NCBI GenBank assembly: GCA_023055505.1
Contig: JALIRH010000002.1
Coordinates: forward strand, 19,550,937-19,614,936
Length of the DNA stretch: 64,000 nucleotides
Direction of reading: 5' to 3'
From: Callipepla californica brunnescens
Taxonomy: Eukaryota; Chordata; Aves; Galliformes; Odontophoridae
Made by a program: the position numbers and the translations under genes. Under the pieces are notes generated by a model, which did no database searches, was not told the origin of the DNA, and saw nothing but the letters and a program-made list of their open reading frames with translations. How positions within the stretch are numbered: position 1 is the first letter of the stretch; every line of letters begins with the position of its first letter. Positions 40,850 through 53,488 of the stretch are shown in pieces.

Positions 40850-42327
40850 AAAAGATCTTTCATACTGTAGAAAAATTGGAATACAGTAAATAACTATAGG
40901 ATGTTTATAATTTCATTTGCCTTAATTTTGTCATTTAGGCACAAGCATACTGTATAGTTGTGGGAAGATGACACACGTGTCTAGAACACTATATTCTAAA
41001 GATGTAAGCAATAAGTCTCTCTGAAAATAGATATATAAACAGAACATAAAAAATCAATATGGAAGCTTCTTTACCACGCATTTCCACATACTTCACATTA
41101 ACTGCTCCTGCTGACAGACTTTGATCTCAATAGTCCCCATTTACTTCTGACAAAGAGGCACACAGGCAACACAGAACTTCACTTCCTACCAGATTCTTTC
41201 CCCACAAGCAAAAATTCAGGCCTAGATTTAATATATACACATTTCTTGAATGTGAATATGGCAGAATTGCAGAGATTACAGTTAAAGTTTCATGCAAGAA
41301 TGCTAACGAGGAATAATGAATATTGCTTCTCTGTATAGTGACTTTTGAAGATGAGCAAATTCTTCACTAGCATCTGTATTTGGGTTATCCATATTCAAGC
41401 TAATGGTCACATTAAGTTCTACTCAGAGAACAAAACTAAAATCACTGCATCTGTACCACTGGTACCATCACTCACAATTATTTCTACAGCCAATCCTGTG
41501 GTTCTTCACACCACAGCAAACTAAGCACAGCTATTAGACCTATCACTGTGACAAGTGATTACCTCTTCTGGATAAATGGCCTAAATAGTGAGAAGTCTCT
41601 GAAGTAACGTGCAAGCAGAATGTGACATTCTTCCTGAAGATCACACGATGAGCTATGTTACAGGAAGCACCATCTTTCAGGACTTTTGACTGCACTACCA
41701 CAACAAATTCAGCAGCTTTGACTATGTGAATGGACTAATTAATTTTGTAGAGAGAAAGTCATAACCAAGCAAGTGCACAGTAAACCACAATAATATAGCT
41801 TTCCTAATTACATCTGCACTTTGATGAACTTGTACATAAACAGCAAAGCAAGACACAACTCCTCATTAAGTTCAATGTATGATACTGTAAGTAAAATACC
41901 CATGTACTCTAAGGTCAAGTTTCATTTACATCTCAATACATTAGCTACTTCTTGTAGTGGTTACACAAGATACGTGCAGCTCTCAAGTTTCCAGACAGTG
42001 CTACTAAACACAGGAAAAAAAATTTCAACACACCAACCAGACTGCATAATTAATACTAAAGACGTTTCAAATTAATTTCCAGAGGAAACAGTTAACTAAT
42101 ACCCTTTTCATGGAGCACACAGAAACAGTGTTTGGAGTAACAATATAAAATGAAAGCTGATGTTTAAACTTATCAGCTTTAAATAGGCTTAATCCGACCA
42201 TGAGAAACTATATAGATATCTACACATTCACAGGTGAAAAGGTTTGAGCTATTACCTTGCCAACCCAAAGAACATAATTGTGACAGGACACAATAAACCA
42301 AAGATGGATTACAGAAGATATGAACTT

Positions 42328-42425
42328 AACTATGTCCCCCAGTACAACATCTAAACACTTCTTGAATGCCTCCATGGACGGTGACTCAGCCACCTCCTCG
42401 GGCAGCCTGTTTCAGTGCCAAGATG
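42328..42425 (-). mobile_element. CR1 fragment, antisense
   Basis: The reverse complement of a CR1 3' region: CTTCTTGAATGCCTCCATGG, GTGACTCAGCCACCTCCTCG and GGCAGCCTGTTTCAGTGCC. It is about 100 bp, lacks the 3' terminal repeat, and is truncated at both ends. Confidence 0.88.
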
Positions 42426-45400
42426 CAAATGCAATTTGTAAAAGTCCATTTATTCTATAACAGTAACCCGAAGTGAAAAAAAAAATTAACACTGGTAGTG
42501 AAGTTATAATAGACACACTACTCGAATAACATGATTCAAATGCCTTTTCAAAAAGAAAATAAGTCCATACTGAGATTGATAGATAGATACGCAGCTTGTA
42601 AAATAAAGAAACAGAGATATCTTTTTTTTTTTTTAAGCATAAACTGGATATTTTTCATTTCCTCTAGTAAATTTGTCATCAATGCAGGACAGGGCCAAAA
42701 ATGTTTTAATAGAACAAAAATAAAATCTTATCAGATTTTTTTTTTCTAGAAGACAGTAGTTAATATTAAAAATGGAGGCTGTTGCCAGTTTTAGAAGTCA
42801 ATGCATTTAGAATTATTCTAACAACTTCCTCGCAGATAATAAATTTGTTATACGCAAAAAAAAAAAATGAATGCAGCAGCTTTCCAGTTCATTAAGCTGA
42901 TTTTCAAATGTTTACAGGCTGACAGTTCTCAGTTATGTTCCCCAAAGATTCTCCATAGTTGAAGGTATTTTATTGTTATTGCAAAAATTGAGTAGTTTGA
43001 AGACAAAATAAAGTTATGACGAGTATCTTAGAAAAATGCCACCTACAGAACTCTCACTGGCATTGCAGCTCAGTTAAAAGTATAAAGAAAAGCACACCTA
43101 TACAAACACATGACATATTAAAGGGAAATATAAAGTGGAGATTGAAACAAAATAAAGAACTTTTTCTTGGTCCTATTGCACCCAAAGATTACACCATAGC
43201 AGACCTTCCAAATGCTAAAGCAATCTAAAGAAAGGTTAAACTTCCATAGGAAATAAAAGTCCCAAAGGAAATGAAAGTGGAAATGAAACCAAGGGAAAAG
43301 GTATTTGGCTCTACCCCCTAAGAACTGCCAACAGCAGCATGCTACAGCCATCCTGAGGGACTGGCTGAGCTTCCCCAGCAGCAGCATTACCCGCTAAGTA
43401 CTGGGTCATCAGTGGCACAGTTGGCTGATTACAAGATGAGGTCACATATTTACTTATTTTAGCAAGAAACCACATAAAATACAGCCTGATGTACAGAGAG
43501 TTCTTGTACAGATATCAAACACTCCAGATCACTGAAATTAAATGATTTTAATCTAGTTTTTAATTAGAAGGAAATAGCAAACTGTGAGACTTCAAGGAGA
43601 TTGTATCTCACCCATTTACATAGAGGACAGAGCAAAACAAACAGTCCTCTCTCCCTGTCCAGAGAAACAAATCACAAACTAAATACATTTAAGTATAATA
43701 TAATAGTATCACATAGGAAAGATTTTTTAATAGAGAACTATCTACAGGCCAGGTGTGACTGCTTTAAAAAAAAAAGCATTCTGATATTAATGCTTAGAAC
43801 AGTTCTGGATACAAATAGTTTTCTTTGTATGGTGCATACACATAGCTTGAACGAAACTTGCTTCACAGCTCTTAATAACCGCAGGATCTCGTTACAACTA
43901 CAAGCTTCAGACGTGCCTTCCTATAATAAAGAATTTCTACTCTCTTGGCTTCTACATTTAAATTTTTCATCTTACATCTCCAAAGCAGCCTTTCAACATA
44001 GACCTTTTTTTTATTATTATTACTTTTAATTTCTGTTTAAGTCTAGAAAAAAAAAAAACAGTTGAATTTTTCAGGACATTGTACGTACAGAAAGCCCAAC
44101 ACGGGAGACAAGCTAAGCAGTGACAACCTCTGAAACGACAACCCAATTGCAGCGGTACACAAAGGAAACAGAAGCTTTGTTTACAGAAAGTTACTTTCCA
44201 TTGAGGGGTGACACTCCAAGTACAGAAATTTCCATAAATCTTCAGGGAGAGATGTTACTAAAAAGCTACAGCTGCTTTACCTCTCAAAAGTAAGGTACAA
44301 AGTAGTTTTGCACCGTGCTACAAATACCTTAAAACATAGCAGAAGGTACAATTTAATTCTGATATCCTTTAGACTGAGGTAGAAAGACTCCTACATTAGT
44401 ATAGGAGGTGCAGATAATTCCATCCAATTTACATAAATCCAGCGCAAACGATCAGTATAATGATTATTTTAAACATAAATACAGACAACTTTTACCTGAA
44501 AGTTTATGCATCCTTCAGAAAGAGAGACAAAAAAAGCCAATGCGTTAAAATAAGAACTTGAGATTGCTGCAGTATGGTACCAAGCCCACCATTTGAACTA
44601 GCTGCTCACATACCTGCCTGATCATCAGGAGACACAGGAAAGTGGCTGTCAGGAGCAGAGTTTAGGACCACCAGTTCTCACAGTATTATGATCCTAAATC
44701 TGCTGAATATAAAAGGAAGCCATATCTTTCAGAAGACAGTGCAACTGAGGTTTTAAAATCCTCTTATCCATATGAATATGCTCACAAAATCTGGCAGCAA
44801 AACCATTTAATAGTATGCTAGAATAAACAGGTGCCAAGAGTTTTAAAAAGACTATGCGTTTGAAAGAACTAGATCCAAATTTTGTGTTTATTCCTTGAAC
44901 CCTTAAAGCCTTCCATTAGGAATACAGAGATAAGACAAATAGTTTAAAAAGAAATTGGCTCAAATACGCTTCAGTCATGGGACTGACGAGAAACAAGCAG
45001 AACTCTGAATCCATTGTAAGTGAGATAGGATAATTACAGAGAAAGAACATAAAACACTTGTTTCTGTCTAATGTACTTGATATCCCTCTATGTAAAGACA
45101 AGCATTTTTTTGAGCTACAGGTTTACAGACCTCAAGCATCAGGGCACTGTTGAGCTAGATGAGCAATTCATAGAGCAGCTATGAATGCCACCACCACACC
45201 TATTCCCAAGTGTTAAAACTTTTGCCATCGTAGTGAAATAAATATATACATTTTTACAAACTGGCCTAAGCTACTATAAACACAATATTAAAAAACATTC
45301 TGTTTCCAAGCATTTGAGCCTAACTAAGGATCTGGAATCACGGAAGTAAGCAGACAGACATGCAAAGGACTGAGAAACTCAGGATTTACACTTCCCCCCT

Positions 45401-46216
45401 TATATCCTTGCAAATAAAATTATTCAGGAAAAAATCACCAATCTCTGTGCCAAAAATTGTGGGATGCAATCTGACACTGTTTTTTCCATAAAATGAACAA
45501 TGTGCATTGCTTCCAAAAGTTCCTGGAAGAGAAATTACAGATTGCATACGTTCAGATGCTTTGGATTCTTAATGATAGCAACAAAGGAGAAAAGAACAGA
45601 CTGTCAAACATTAAAGAAGAGAAAGATAAGATCAAGTTTAAGACAAGCTAAAACAAGTCCCTACAGGCTGAGAAAAGGCAGAAGACACAACAGGAAAGAT
45701 AAGGGAATTGCACAGAAAGTTTCCCCACACATTCTGAAAAAGAGAACTAATACACTCAGTAACAGAGTTTTCAGTAAAACTATACAAGCAACATTTGAAT
45801 ACGTTCTTCATATTCTGAGAACAAATCCAAAGATCTCAACCACTGCTGCTAATGTGAATCATTTCATTTATATAAATAGCATGTACGCAAGATAGGCAGC
45901 AAGAAGTCACTTCTTCCTGTAACATGATCCAGCAGAGCTATCTGCAGCATTGAGTAACTCAGCCCAATCACCTGCCCCAGTGGTGAGTTACAAGGGACAA
46001 CAAGAAGTGAAACACTTTTAACCAACTGAAAATAATAACTTCCTGTTAGGAGCCACTACCATGTCAAAAGTTACTCCTATTTTTCTCAGAACTTTGATAG
46101 GCCTTAGGAAGGAAAAACACATTAATAAAGAAATGAGAGAGGGAAATTCCTTGAACAGAGTAATTTTAGTTTGCAAAAAAGTAATTAAACAACACACATT
46201 CATAAGAAGTTCTTAC

Positions 46217-46235
46217 TCAAAACAGTATTTAAGAA
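46217..46235 (-). CDS. candidate 19-nt VPS13B microexon
   Basis: On the minus strand a T-rich acceptor (ATTTAACTTCTAG) is followed by 19 bases and a strong donor (GTAAGAAC). Read with two leading bases and two trailing bases, the segment gives LKYCF and then GA, which joins the leading C of the 65-nt VPS13B exon in phase to give LKYCFDTSLVK. Human VPS13B, from memory, has LKYCSTSLVK at this place. The tetrapeptide and the phase therefore fit, but there is one extra residue and the first codon (NTT) cannot be the human Glu. It may be a genuine bird microexon or a chance match. No exon preceding it could be found in the window. Confidence 0.3.
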
Positions 46236-47869
46236 CTAGAAGTTAAATAAAAATTTTACCTAGGCCAGCATCCCACTTGGAGCCAACACTGGATCCTTAG
46301 GAAACAGAACATGATGAGGGTACTGCATGACATTTCTGAGGGTATACTTCAAGCGTCAAGAACACAACTCCTGAACCTCACAGGCTGCCTTTGTTTTAAA
46401 AGATCGTCTGTTATATATTCTCTACCCTTATTTCTCCAAAGTGAACTCACAGCAACCACAGCATCTTGTAACGGAGTTTTACAGTGTGACTGCATCCTGT
46501 GTGGAAATGACTCCTTCGTGGTGTCCTCTGGAACCTGGTTATCTACAGAGCTGTTCTTCTAGCACCTAGCTCAAAGAAGCGACTGCTTCCTCCAGTATAA
46601 GCTGCAAAATTTCAGAAGCTTTTGCACTTCTATAGGTTGACCGATCCAAAAGTTAACATTCTTACTATTGGAAACTTGTTTTTTACTTTAAATATATCCA
46701 TTCCTATAGGTTTATTTGGAGAAGTTTGTCAATGAAAATGGAAAATAATATGAATTCTTTACTACCCAAATTACTATTCCTTTAAAAGTACACAGAACCA
46801 GAATAATCTTTCAAATCAAGGGACAAAGAGATGCAATTTTTACTCAATCAAAAGCCTCTTTCTCCAATTCTCGCATTTTTTATTTGTACTCCCCAGTTAT
46901 CAATTTTTTTTAGGCTACAAAAATGAACTTTACATCACCTTCAGTCTCATAAGGCCTGTATTTTAGAAGTATGTTTACAGATTCAAATTTTTACTCACTA
47001 CTCCATATCACACACACACTTGTCATTAGCATCTATTTATATAGCAACTCATAGGAAGTCCATATTGAGCTGAGTCCCTATGATCCCTACACACTTTCCG
47101 CATCCCTGCTTTTGAAGAGTGAAATACTCTTGATATACATTTAGTATAAACTCCTTCAGCTGTACATAACCCCATATTTCATTTCAATAGACCTCAATAA
47201 CAATGTAAGACAAATCCTTCAGTGCAACATTCCTCCTAAATCATAAACCATATATTTCACAATGCATAATGGTGGGTGTTTGTCTAATGATACTGTATAC
47301 ATGAATATTTTACCTTTGAAAGACTGGAACAACAACATAAAGCACATTTTGTGGATTATTAAAAAATCTTCATAACTATACAAATGTCGCTTAACTATAC
47401 AGATGCATGGGGAACTTTAATTCAGGTAAATGACATATTAGTACAACAATCACTAAAAGTGCGTAAGGAGGAAGAAGTATATTTAATGAGAAAACAGCAA
47501 TGTTTCCATATGTTTTTATGAAGTATTCCTTACCCTTTAAATGAACACATTCAGATTTAGTCGCTGGCTTTGTTTCAGAGAAACTCCATCTGTACACTGC
47601 ATCGCTTACAGGCACATCTCAGTCATGCAATAGCTATGTCACAGCTCATATATCAAATAAAAATCACATTCAAGGCCACACAACCTTATATACCCAAAGT
47701 CTTCCATTCTATTTAAAGTAATCCTAAGAGAGCTCTTATTGCACCTCACTGCTGATGTCACATGACTTTTGTTGGGAAACAGAGTACTACAACTTAAATA
47801 TCAAACAGTTCTTAACACAGATGAGAATGATCTAAAGGACAACTCTGTTGTACTTAAGTATTCTCTATG

Positions 47870-47914
47870 TTTTTTGTTGTTTTTTTTTTCTTTTTTTCTT
47901 TTTTTTTTTTTTTT
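47870..47914. repeat. long T-rich tract
   Basis: About 45 bp of T with a few G and C interruptions, the longest homopolymer-like tract here. Confidence 0.9.
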
Positions 47915-48477
47915 AACAAAGAAACAGTCATGGAACTAAGAATAGTAGCCCTGCATGTTACACTGCAGGGCAACAAGCAAGATAAAATACAGGCACAGTA
48001 GGAGTAAGGAATTCATCTGATGAATTTAGATTCTAGTTTCCAAGGCTAACAAAACTGATTGAACATGTTAAGAACAGAAAGTCAGAAAAACTATTTTACT
48101 TTTCTGACAACGAAGTAATCAGTGATAGAACAATCTCAAGTTCAAACTCAACAACAAATATAACTGATGATTCAGAAGGCTTCTATTAGGTGACAATTCA
48201 CCAACCCTTTAACTTTCATAATGAGGAAACAATATGAAGTCATCTAAGAAAACTTTGAAAGCATACAAATCCAAGCTATCTCCTTCCCAGGAGACCTTGA
48301 GCCCACCTTGAGAGAACACTACCAAAATATTGTTCTGTTCTTTTTTCCTGTATTATCAAGAAGTTTCTTTTGTCAAAGAGAAATTATTCAGAGCAAAATC
48401 TAAGTTAATGAGCTAGATATAAACACCTAATAGCATAAAATTAACAACACCATTTTCAAAGGCAGGTTTATTATCTT

Positions 48478-48922
48478 AGGGCCCCACACTGTAAGAAAGA
48501 CACCAAAGCCCTGGACCATGTCCGGAGAAGAGCAATGAAGCTGCTGAGGGGTCTGGAGCACAGGTCTTACGAGGAATGGCTGAGGAAGCTGGGATTGTGG
48601 AGAAGAGGATGTTCAGGGGAGACCTTATTACTCTCAACAACTACCTGAAGGGAGGTTGTAGTGAGCTGGGGGGTTGGCCTCCTCTCTTGTGACTAGTGAT
48701 AGGACTAGAGGGAATGACTTCAACTTGCACCAGACTGGATGTTATGAAATACTTTTCCAAAAGAGTCATCAGGTATTTGAGTGGGCTGCCCAGAAAGGTG
48801 GTAGAGTCACCAACCCTGGAGGTACTCAAGGAACATGGTTTGGTGAGAACTACTGGTGACAGGTGGATGGTTGGACTGGATGATCTTGTAGGTCTTTTCC
48901 AACCTTGGTGATTCTATGATTA
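48478..48922 (+). mobile_element. CR1 retrotransposon 3' portion (~0.45 kb)
   Basis: Starts near CCCCACACTGTAAGAAAGAC and runs through CCTGGACCATGTCCGGAGAAG, GGCTGCCCAGAAAGGTGG and TGGATGATCTTGTAGGTC. It ends TTCCAACCTTGGTGATTCTATGA. The CCTTGGTGATTCTATGA end differs from the CTAGTGGTCCC type at 34-35 kb and marks a different CR1 subfamily. Confidence 0.94.
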
Positions 48923-49077
48923 CTGCCTGTATCTAAAATTAAAATCTCTGTTGTAATTTCAATACATATAGCGATGATTATTAGCTGTTGCTTGATGGTT
49001 TCCTAAAAAGGTAAATAATGTTTTTAGTAGTATATGAAATAGCAGAGTAAATATAAAGCAGAGTGCTTGCTGCTTTC

Positions 49078-49097
49078 TTTTTTTTTTTTTTTTTTTT
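49078..49097. repeat. T20 tract
   Basis: A pure T run following GCTGCTTTC. Confidence 0.9.
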
Positions 49098-50176
49098 ACA
49101 ATAACTTGAAATCGTGAGTTTAATGTAGCTCACCCAAACATAATTTAATAGCTTGTATTTAAAACAATTAGTAAAGAAAAAAGATTAGTCACCTACAGTC
49201 AACATGTTTTGTAAACTTCTCTTATGATTTGTTATTTAAAGCCCGTATTTTTGTCATACAGGTGAAACATCTCAATTTTCATTTAACTCCCAGAAATACA
49301 TGATGAATAAGCTAAGGAGGATAATATGCAACAGAGGCCTCATATTGAGAAGAAAGGTACACAGTAAGATGCAAATTAAATATAAAACAATAGCAAAATA
49401 TGCAACTTCAACTAGCAGCAAAAGCTAGCAGGAGCCAACCACATTAAATAGACTCAGTCTGATACAGAGGACAGTTTAGAAATCAGCTGGCTCCAGTTAA
49501 GAGATGCGGGTGAAACAGCATTTCAAACAAAATAATTTCTGAAGCATCAAGTAACACAGGATGAAAAAGAGAAGAAGGAAAGCCCTGTGATCATTCAGCC
49601 TCAAATTCTTATAAAATAGAGGCCGCAGAAAACAGCAGCAAGAATTTATTAAAAATAAATAAATAAACAAATACAAAAACAAACAAGAAGAAACCCTGCA
49701 GTCTCAGTAAACTGTTTCCACCATTAACAAGAAGTGTTTTTTAGCTGGAATTTGTTTTGGCTACTGGAACTTGTTACACCTTAATTTGCTAGACAAGAAA
49801 GTTTCATTTTCAATACACAATGTAGTTCCCTTGAATATCAGTAGATTTACCACATAAAAAATGTCCCTTCCAGTCTTGCAAATAATCTCAATTAAGAGTT
49901 GTATCTTCCACTCCAAATTCCACATGAGCCTTAAGATAAGTGACTTCTAGAAAGTCCAAATAATGACTTGAATCGCATTTGCTTGTCAAGTTGTTTTTCA
50001 AGGTTTCTGGGGCACCAGACAATGTACAGAGTTAACCTGACACAGTATAATTGAGAAGATTTTTCTTAGCATTATGCTCATTTGGTTTCTAAGTTCAAAA
50101 TCAGTGAAAGCAAAGACAAAAAAAGGCAAGGAATGAAAGGAACTCCTCACCCAAATGCAAGAATCTCACTAAAAAG

Positions 50177-50243
50177 GTGTGTATATATATGTACACACAC
50201 ACACACACACACTTACATATATATATTTAAATACATATATATG
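50177..50243. repeat. compound TA / AC microsatellite
   Basis: GTGTATATATATGT, then an AC run of ten units (50193-50212), then CATATATATATA and ACATATATATATGTAC. The TA parts on both sides could pair into a hairpin. It is likely polymorphic. Confidence 0.9.
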
Positions 50244-51272
50244 TACAAGTGCATTTAAAAGAAAAAGTGAATCACGGAAGTTAAAAGATAGTACCATTCC
50301 TTTAAATACACTTAAAATGATTTATGAAAAGAAGAAAGTACCCTGATGCTACAGTCAACAAGTTTTTGAGGATTATCTAGCAGACTATGTCCAAATAGTG
50401 GTCTTTTAGCATCCATAAGTGTACGCTCGCTCTGAACTGTGATTTGCATTTGTAATTGCATTAAGAAATTTTCTAATTAACTAAAGCAAAGAAAATACTG
50501 TTCTAATTCAGTGAAATAGAATATGATTCTGAAGCACAAATGAAAACTGAAATGGGCTTTACAGAAATGGAGGGAGATATCTTTTCCCTTTAGACTATGA
50601 ATTGCTAGAAATACTTCAATTCACTACCACAGATTAACAAAATATTAATGAAAAAAGTTTCAAAGGAGGTATCTATCAAAATCAGAGCTTGTAAAAAAAA
50701 AAAAAAGTAGCTGAAGGCCGCATTTTATTTATTGTATCTATTCAGTTTTTGTCACCATCCTTTTAGGCAGCAATTGTAAGTCACACTGCAGGAAAGAAAA
50801 GGAAGTAAGCAAGCATTAGAGAAGAGCTGCTTGAAGGACTGTTCACAAAAATTCAAAAAGCAGGAAGAAAAATTGCAAATCTGACCCTTTTTGATAAAAC
50901 ATGAAATCACACTGAAGTCATCTGACAGTATTACTCTCTCATCATGGCTTCAGAGGACTTCAGCTTGGGAAAACCAGTCACCTTAGATCCCAAATTCATT
51001 TCTTAGCTTTTTTTATCTTGTACCATAATCAAATTCAAGATTCACTGCTCTAAGAGGTATAGAAGCCTACCACAAATATAGTTGTTCTCACTGATACAGA
51101 GAATATCTATTTTTGTGATGTCATAAAGCTTATACTCTCAAAAATGACATGCAGACTCAAGTTCCAGAGAGATAATACTTAGGACAGTATTCTACAAATA
51201 CTGTAAATGCTCAGGAACCAAACACATTATCAGCTCTTTACCAACATCATTAGAAATTCTCTTAAACATAAT

Positions 51273-51315
51273 TACATATAATATAACATTATATATATAA
51301 TATATAATTATTTAT
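51273..51315. repeat. AT-rich simple repeat
   Basis: Alternating ATATAA and TATATA blocks of about 40 bp with self-complementary stretches. Confidence 0.8.
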
Positions 51316-52732
51316 TAAACAAATGATATACAAATTGAAGCAGCAAATAATTGGGAGGACATGAGATAATAAAAAGCACTGCTTCCTTTTCCAGTCTATT
51401 TATTTTTCCTTCCTATGCTCAGGTAATATTTAGGTGTTTCTGAAGTCTTGGTGCAAATTTACAGAAGGCAAAATTTATGAATTAAAAAAGTAGTTTTCCT
51501 ACCATTGAATAAGGTATAAGTACTATCTTGGTGATAAGCACAAATCTGCTGGCAAGCTGTGTTTCATTGATAACATATGGAATACGGCAACATATGAATG
51601 GATAGCAGCATAAAAGTGATCCCACTGGGAAAGTAGCCTCGACAAGAAGTACACATCAAAGAAAGTTTTATAAAAAGCTCTCTTGAAAGACAGAAGATCA
51701 AGTGCTTAGCACTTTGGTGATCACAGTCACCTAATCTAAGTCCACTGAACGGAATACGGAGTTAACTGGAGAAACCAGGAGCTATGAGAGCTGTACCAAG
51801 ATGCAATCATGAGCTTTCAACACAACTGCAAATGCTGCTATGTCAGTGTCTCAAAGGTTTATATCAAAGCTTAGTCAATCTAAAAAGAGAAGGCAAATAC
51901 CTATGGATTCTTAACGACTCTGAAGTGATCCAAGCTTGCTGGTGCACACAGTACATTTTTAGATGCCATTTCCTAAGACTATGTCTAGAATAGCACAGTT
52001 CCCCCCTGAACTACACATAAAGACAATTTCACAGTGCTTGTAAAGCTGCTGAATATGTGCAAAAGTGTTATTTTTTAGAAGCTAAGCGGGACTAAAAGAA
52101 TTTGAAAAAAATATTAAGTATAATAGGCACATAGCAGGTGTTTTACGTTGCATGCCCCACAGTTCTAAATTTGCTGGTCAGATACTTACTGCCAACAATA
52201 TATTAATTTGCAATGAAAATACAATATTACATAACTACTTTTAATACTGTCAAGCACTCCCCAAAAGTCCTGGCAAGCAAGAAAGAGTAAAACTTGTTTA
52301 AAAATATATATATATCTATGTTCTGAGTCTTTAATTTGTAACAGATCATAACAAAGAATTTCTTTTCCTTTGGTATACTCAGGTTGGAGGGAAACGAGAA
52401 AGTTCTGTTTCTCCCTGGCAAGGACTGCCACTCATCACCATTCAACTGGACAAAAATGGACTGAGAGCAAATTACAACAGATTCATATGAAATCCAAAGG
52501 TGCTTGAGAAATACTTATATTACTCTTAATTTCAGTCATCCTTTTGAAATCTGCTTTCCCACCAGGCAAAGAATAGAATCAGGTACTTCTAATTTAACTC
52601 CTCCTTTCATTGATGCCTGCTGCAAATGAATAGATGACGATTTCCATAACAGTAAGAAACCTATTAAAAGAAGAGTGCAATCATATATGACAAAATTTAT
52701 CTGAAAGCTGGATTTCTGAGATACGTTGATAT

Positions 52733-53488
52733 ATGTAAACCCCTTTGAAAGTAATAGCTCCTACTTAATTCCATAAAAACTACAACAGAGAAAACAGTAA
52801 CACTACTTGATTGAGCAAATTCTCAGTTACAAAACACTAATTTTCAACAGTCACCAGCATTAGTTATGCATTTTCACCAGCAAAGAACAAGAGCCCACAC
52901 GCTGTACTCAGAAAAGTCTGAACCGGTGAAGGTGACCCCACTGCTGCTACTGCCAGTGCTGAAATGCACCACTCATCACCTCACAATGCTCACATCCACT
53001 GTCTGGTCTCCGTAAGTGTTCAACAAGCACCAGTGAATGTCAGTGGTTGAAAGTTATGCCAGGGGTGATTCAGGTTGGATACGAGAAAAAAATTTCTTCT
53101 CAGAAACAGTGGTGAGGTATTGGATCAGGCTGCCCAGAGAGATTGTAGAGTCATCATCCCTGGATGTTTTCGAGAAGAGGGCAGATGGTACACTAAGTGA
53201 CACCGTCTTAAGCAGTCACAGGCATGGGTTAATGGCTGGACTAGATGATTCTATTAATTTTTTCCACATGGAGAAATTCAAATCCACAATCTTTGCTTCA
53301 TAAGTTTTTCTATGTCAGACGCAATTTTGTCAGACTACCCCTTTGCTGACATCTCTCACATAGCAACGAAATGTAACAGAACATTGGCAGGAAAGTTCAA
53401 CTTTTAATTGCCGTACCACCACCCATCTCTTATGTTGTGGGTCAAGATAAAACAGGAGGCATTACTTTTGGAGTAGCCTTCATACATA
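52733..53488 (-). mobile_element. Galluhop-like mariner, internally deleted and interrupted by CR1
   Basis: The left part (52733-53046) contains CCTTTGAAAGTAATAGCTCC, TACTTGATTGAGCAAATTC and ATGCTCACATCCACTGTC. The right part (53262-53488) contains TTTGTCAGACTACCCC, CACATAGCAACGAAATG and AGGAGGCATTACTTTTGG. Both parts align, in reverse complement, with consecutive parts of the 11.2-kb mariner copy. The two ends are imperfect inverted repeats. Taking out the inserted CR1 leaves about 540 bp, the same length and the same internal deletion as the other copy. No coding capacity remains. Confidence 0.82.
53047..53261 (+). mobile_element. CR1 fragment nested inside the mariner
   Basis: Contains AGGGGTGATTCAGGTTGGAT, AGAAAAAAATTTCTTCTCAG, AGGCTGCCCAGAGAGATTG and GGCTGGACTAGATGATTCTA. 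The mariner sequence stops at CAGTGG immediately before it and resumes at TTCCACATGG immediately after, so the CR1 landed in an existing mariner. The usual 3' box with TTCCAACCC is missing, so the tail was shortened or eroded. Confidence 0.85.

Noticed and set aside
43601..44029. A plus-strand frame of 142 codons.
   Set aside because: Ends in poly-Y/F from a T-rich tract, with no family resemblance.
45500..45895. A plus-strand, K/R-rich frame of 131 codons.
   Set aside because: Composition follows local A-richness. No known motif.
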